DNA of 57,349 bases from Salinisphaera orenii subsp. halophila YIM 95161 (GTDB lineage: Bacteria; Pseudomonadota; Gammaproteobacteria; Nevskiales; Salinisphaeraceae): contig NZ_AYKF01000067.1 of the NCBI RefSeq assembly GCF_003732545.1, positions 1 to 57,349 on the forward strand, given 5' to 3'. Position numbers and translations under genes: made by a program. Below are positions 52,572 to 57,349 of the stretch, piece after piece. The first letter of the stretch is position 1, and each line of letters begins with the position of its first letter. The notes under the pieces were generated by a model. The model was given only the letters and a program-made list of their open reading frames with translations, had not been told where the DNA came from and searched no databases.

Positions 52572-53012
52572 ATGCGCCAACCGACGCGTTCCGATTACGC
52601 GCACTACGTCGCCATCAAGGTGAAGTGGGGCGAGATGGACAGCCTGGGCCACGTCAACAACACCGTCTTCTATCGTTACTCGGAGGACGGGCGCATCGAC
52701 TACATGCATACGATCGCCGACGACGGCGATACCCAGACCAGCGATGGCCCGATTCTGGCCGATCTGCGCTGCAGCTTTCGCCAGCAACTGCGTTTTCCCG
52801 CGGAGATCGAGATCGGCACCCGCGTCAAACGCATCGGCCGATCCAGCTTCGAGCTGGAGCAGTGCCTGTTCTACGCCGAGACCGACGACGTCATCGCGGT
52901 CTACGACACCGTGGTGGTGTGGTTCGATTTCGGCGCGCAGACGAGCATGCGGGTGCCCGAGACGGTGCGTGAACGCATCCGGACGCTCGAGCACGTGCCC
53001 CCGGAGGAGTAA
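52572..53012 (+). CDS. Acyl-CoA thioesterase, 4HBT/YbgC-like
   Basis: A hot-dog thioesterase of 146 residues from ATG 52572, with GGAAGG about 9 bases upstream. The ORF could open earlier but would cross the candidate operator. The catalytic motif is WGEMDSLGHVNNTVFYRY with Asp23. It is divergent from the TetR regulator, which is followed by fadE, so it is probably part of a lipid-turnover regulon. The substrate is unknown. It is distinct from the thioesterase at 48123-48572. The 143-base convergent gap after it shows no further feature. Confidence 0.88.
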   Translation: MRQPTRSDYAHYVAIKVKWGEMDSLGHVNNTVFYRYSEDGRIDYMHTIADDGDTQTSDGPILADLRCSFRQQLRFPAEIEIGTRVKRIGRSSFELEQCLFYAETDDVIAVYDTVVVWFDFGAQTSMRVPETVRERIRTLEHVPPEE

Positions 53013-53155
53013 CGGGGTCCAGCGCGGTCGTACAGACGCCGCACCGCGGCCGCGCAGGGCTTGCCATGCTGCGACGGCTGCCCGTTAGTGCGAACAGGGC
53101 GGTCGAGATGATGTATACAGCCGGGCGCATGCCATCGGCGCCGCGTGCGCGGGGT

Positions 53156-53773
53156 TCAGCGCTCGCTTTCGGTGAAGCGGTCGCGCACGAACACCTCGGA
53201 CAGGTCGAGCTGGCCACTACGCGGATGCGCGGCCGCCTGCGCCTTGCCGAAAGTGATCATCATGCAGATCCGGTGATCCGGCGGCAGGTTGATCAGATGG
53301 CCGACCCGCTTGAAGTCGAAGCCGTCCATCGGACAGGAGTCGTATCCCATGCCCCGTGCGGCCAGCATGGCGGTCTGGGCGGCCATGCCGCAGGAGCGCA
53401 TGCCCTCGTCGCGCTGCAGCATCTCGTCGTCGCGATAGAAATGCCGGATCTCGCGCACCATCGACTCGCTGACCTGCGCCGGCGCGTGCCGCCAGTAGCG
53501 CTCGGGCGATTTCGCCCAGCTCTTGAGGTCCAGACACATCACCAGCAGCAGCGACGCCTCGGTGACCTGGGCCTGATCCCAGGCCGCCTTGCGGATTTCG
53601 GCGCGCAGCGCCGGATCCTGCACCGCCACGAACCGCCAGTTCTGGATGTTGAAGGCGGTCGGCGACAGCAGGATGTGGGTCATGAGCGTGTCGATCTCGT
53701 CGTCGCTCATGCGGTGCGCGGGGTCGAAATGGCGCACCGAGCGCCGGGTGGCGATGGCCTCGAAGACGTCCAC
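53156..53773 (-). CDS. Nitroreductase-family FMN protein
   Basis: An NAD(P)H-dependent flavoprotein of the nitroreductase superfamily (205 residues). The N-terminal RRSVRHFDPAH binds FMN phosphate, followed by SPTAFNIQNWRFVAVQD. The C-terminal ARGMGYDSCPMDGFD and LINLPPDHRICMMITFGKA are typical. It starts four bases after the purB stop, so it is cotranscribed with purine synthesis. The physiological substrate is unknown and cannot be read from the context. Confidence 0.9.
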   Translation of the reverse strand: MDVFEAIATRRSVRHFDPAHRMSDDEIDTLMTHILLSPTAFNIQNWRFVAVQDPALRAEIRKAAWDQAQVTEASLLLVMCLDLKSWAKSPERYWRHAPAQVSESMVREIRHFYRDDEMLQRDEGMRSCGMAAQTAMLAARGMGYDSCPMDGFDFKRVGHLINLPPDHRICMMITFGKAQAAAHPRSGQLDLSEVFVRDRFTESER

Positions 53774-53777
53774 CGGC

Positions 53778-56704
<2,927 letters not shown>

Positions 56705-56732
56705 GCCGTTTCGATACCGCGTATCTGCGTAC

Positions 56733-56754
56733 GGGGCCCGTTTCGGCGGGCCCC
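56733..56754 (+). terminator. Hairpin after fumC
   Basis: GGGGCCCG (56733-56740) and CGGGCCCC (56747-56754) form a perfect 8-bp stem around TTTCGG, 29 bases after the fumC stop. No T-run follows, so it may be a weak or Rho-assisted terminator. Confidence 0.5.
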
Positions 56755-57349
56755 GGGCGCTGACTTGCGCCGACGCCGACTCGGCTCGACGAGCGGTCAC
56801 GGTCGCGCCATCGGCCCGCGAACCCGAAGGATGCCGTTACGACGGTGCGAGGCGAGCGCGGCCGGCGTCGACGCCGTGGATGTGCGATTCGGCGCCTCTA
56901 TCGCCGGCAGCCCGGTCGGTGCGCGCTCGGCTCGTGCAGGATCGTCCGAGACGTTACGCGGGATTGAGATCGGTGCGGTTGACGTGTGACCGGGGCGGCT
57001 CCGGCGTTGCGTTTCGATGCGTACGGCGCGCTACGCCACGGCCGGATCGCGGGCGGGGTGGCCCCGTGCGCACGAACCGCTGGTCCTTGGAGGAGGCCGA
57101 CAGATCGCGGTACGTGACGGTTCGGACCCTTGCAATCACACAGGTTCGAGGGACGCGCGTGACCTGGTGGCGGTCGCCATCGATCGTTCGGCCGTCCGGC
57201 ACAGGGCGAGGGCGGGGCACTTGGCCGAGCGATCCGCGTCAGGGTGCCATCGCCGCTGGGCTCGAGGCCGCATGCCCTTTCCGGTGGCCGCTGCCATGAG
57301 CCGGCCGTTTCGGTCGGCGGAGCGGCGGCCCGCCGTCCTTGCGGACGGC
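56755..57349. other. Apparently non-coding tail
   Basis: About 595 bases with no convincing gene. The short ORFs present are Arg/Gly-rich and lack ribosome-binding sites, recognisable motifs or credible neighbours. A GCCGTCC-TTGC-GGACGGC hairpin (57332-57349) ends exactly at the window edge and could be the stem of a terminator whose T-run lies outside. Nothing else was recognised. Confidence 0.6.

Noticed and set aside
48123-53012. The two 4HBT thioesterases as a recent duplication
   Set aside because: They share only the catalytic motif. Flanking residues, lengths and neighbours differ, so they look like separate family members.
56765-57299. Short ORFs near the window end as possible genes
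   Set aside because: Arg/Gly-rich, mutually overlapping, no ribosome-binding sites and no motif. More consistent with non-coding sequence.

Overview
This window is a chromosomal housekeeping segment of a G+C-rich gammaproteobacterium (roughly two thirds G+C by eye). The evidence is a long colinear block in the order known from Pseudomonas and its relatives: map-glnD-dap genes, then rpsB-tsf-pyrH-frr-uppS-cdsA-rseP-bamA-skp-lpxD-fabZ-lpxA-lpxB-rnhB-dnaE-accA-tilS-pyrG-kdsA-eno-ftsB-truD-surE-pcm-yqaA-nlpD, then hom-thrC-recJ. The long acidic tail on ribosomal protein S2 and a KdsA of the Xanthomonas/Burkholderia type fit a marine or halophilic early-branching gammaproteobacterium (for example Salinisphaera-like). 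That placement is an inference and cannot be settled from the window. I saw no tRNA, rRNA, CRISPR array, insertion sequence or prophage.

Layout. 34-7081 (minus strand) is a tight operon: map, glnD, dapC, dapD, a YffB/ArsC-like protein and dapE (lysine/peptidoglycan precursors and nitrogen signalling). 7327-31881 (plus strand) carries translation factors, UMP kinase, undecaprenyl-PP synthase, CDP-DAG synthase, outer-membrane assembly (RseP, BamA, Skp), lipid A synthesis (LpxD, FabZ, LpxA, LpxB), DNA polymerase III alpha, AccA, TilS, CTP synthase, Kdo-8-P synthase, enolase, FtsB and TruD. 32006-33167 is an antisense two-gene insert (SmrA-like and DJ-1/PfpI). 33267-36206 continues with surE-pcm-yqaA-nlpD. 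36321-42083 holds alaC-hom-thrC-recJ. 42102-47368 (minus) is a sufBCDS operon ending in a Rieske ferredoxin. 47573-49289 has small lipoprotein, thioesterase, SelW-like and DUF3293-like genes. 49345-53012 is a lipid-related group (FadE, TetR regulator, thioesterase). 53156-56704 holds purB with a nitroreductase, divergent from fumC. The last ~600 bases appear non-coding.

The most notable feature is what is missing. Compared with the canonical gammaproteobacterial order, dxr is absent between cdsA and rseP, and ispD/ispF are absent between ftsB and truD, while the flanking genes remain. Three genes of the MEP isoprenoid pathway are therefore missing from their two usual sites, yet uppS, a consumer of isoprenoid precursors, is retained. 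The simplest testable idea is that this lineage has lost the MEP route and uses another (for example mevalonate), or has moved all three genes. rpoS is likewise absent from its usual place after nlpD. Other points worth a check are: KdsA with Asp in place of the metal-ligand Cys, a possible translationally coupled leader ORF ahead of kdsA, a Tyr at the LpxA acyl-chain ruler position, a suf operon without sufE, and several perfect inverted repeats in divergent promoter regions.
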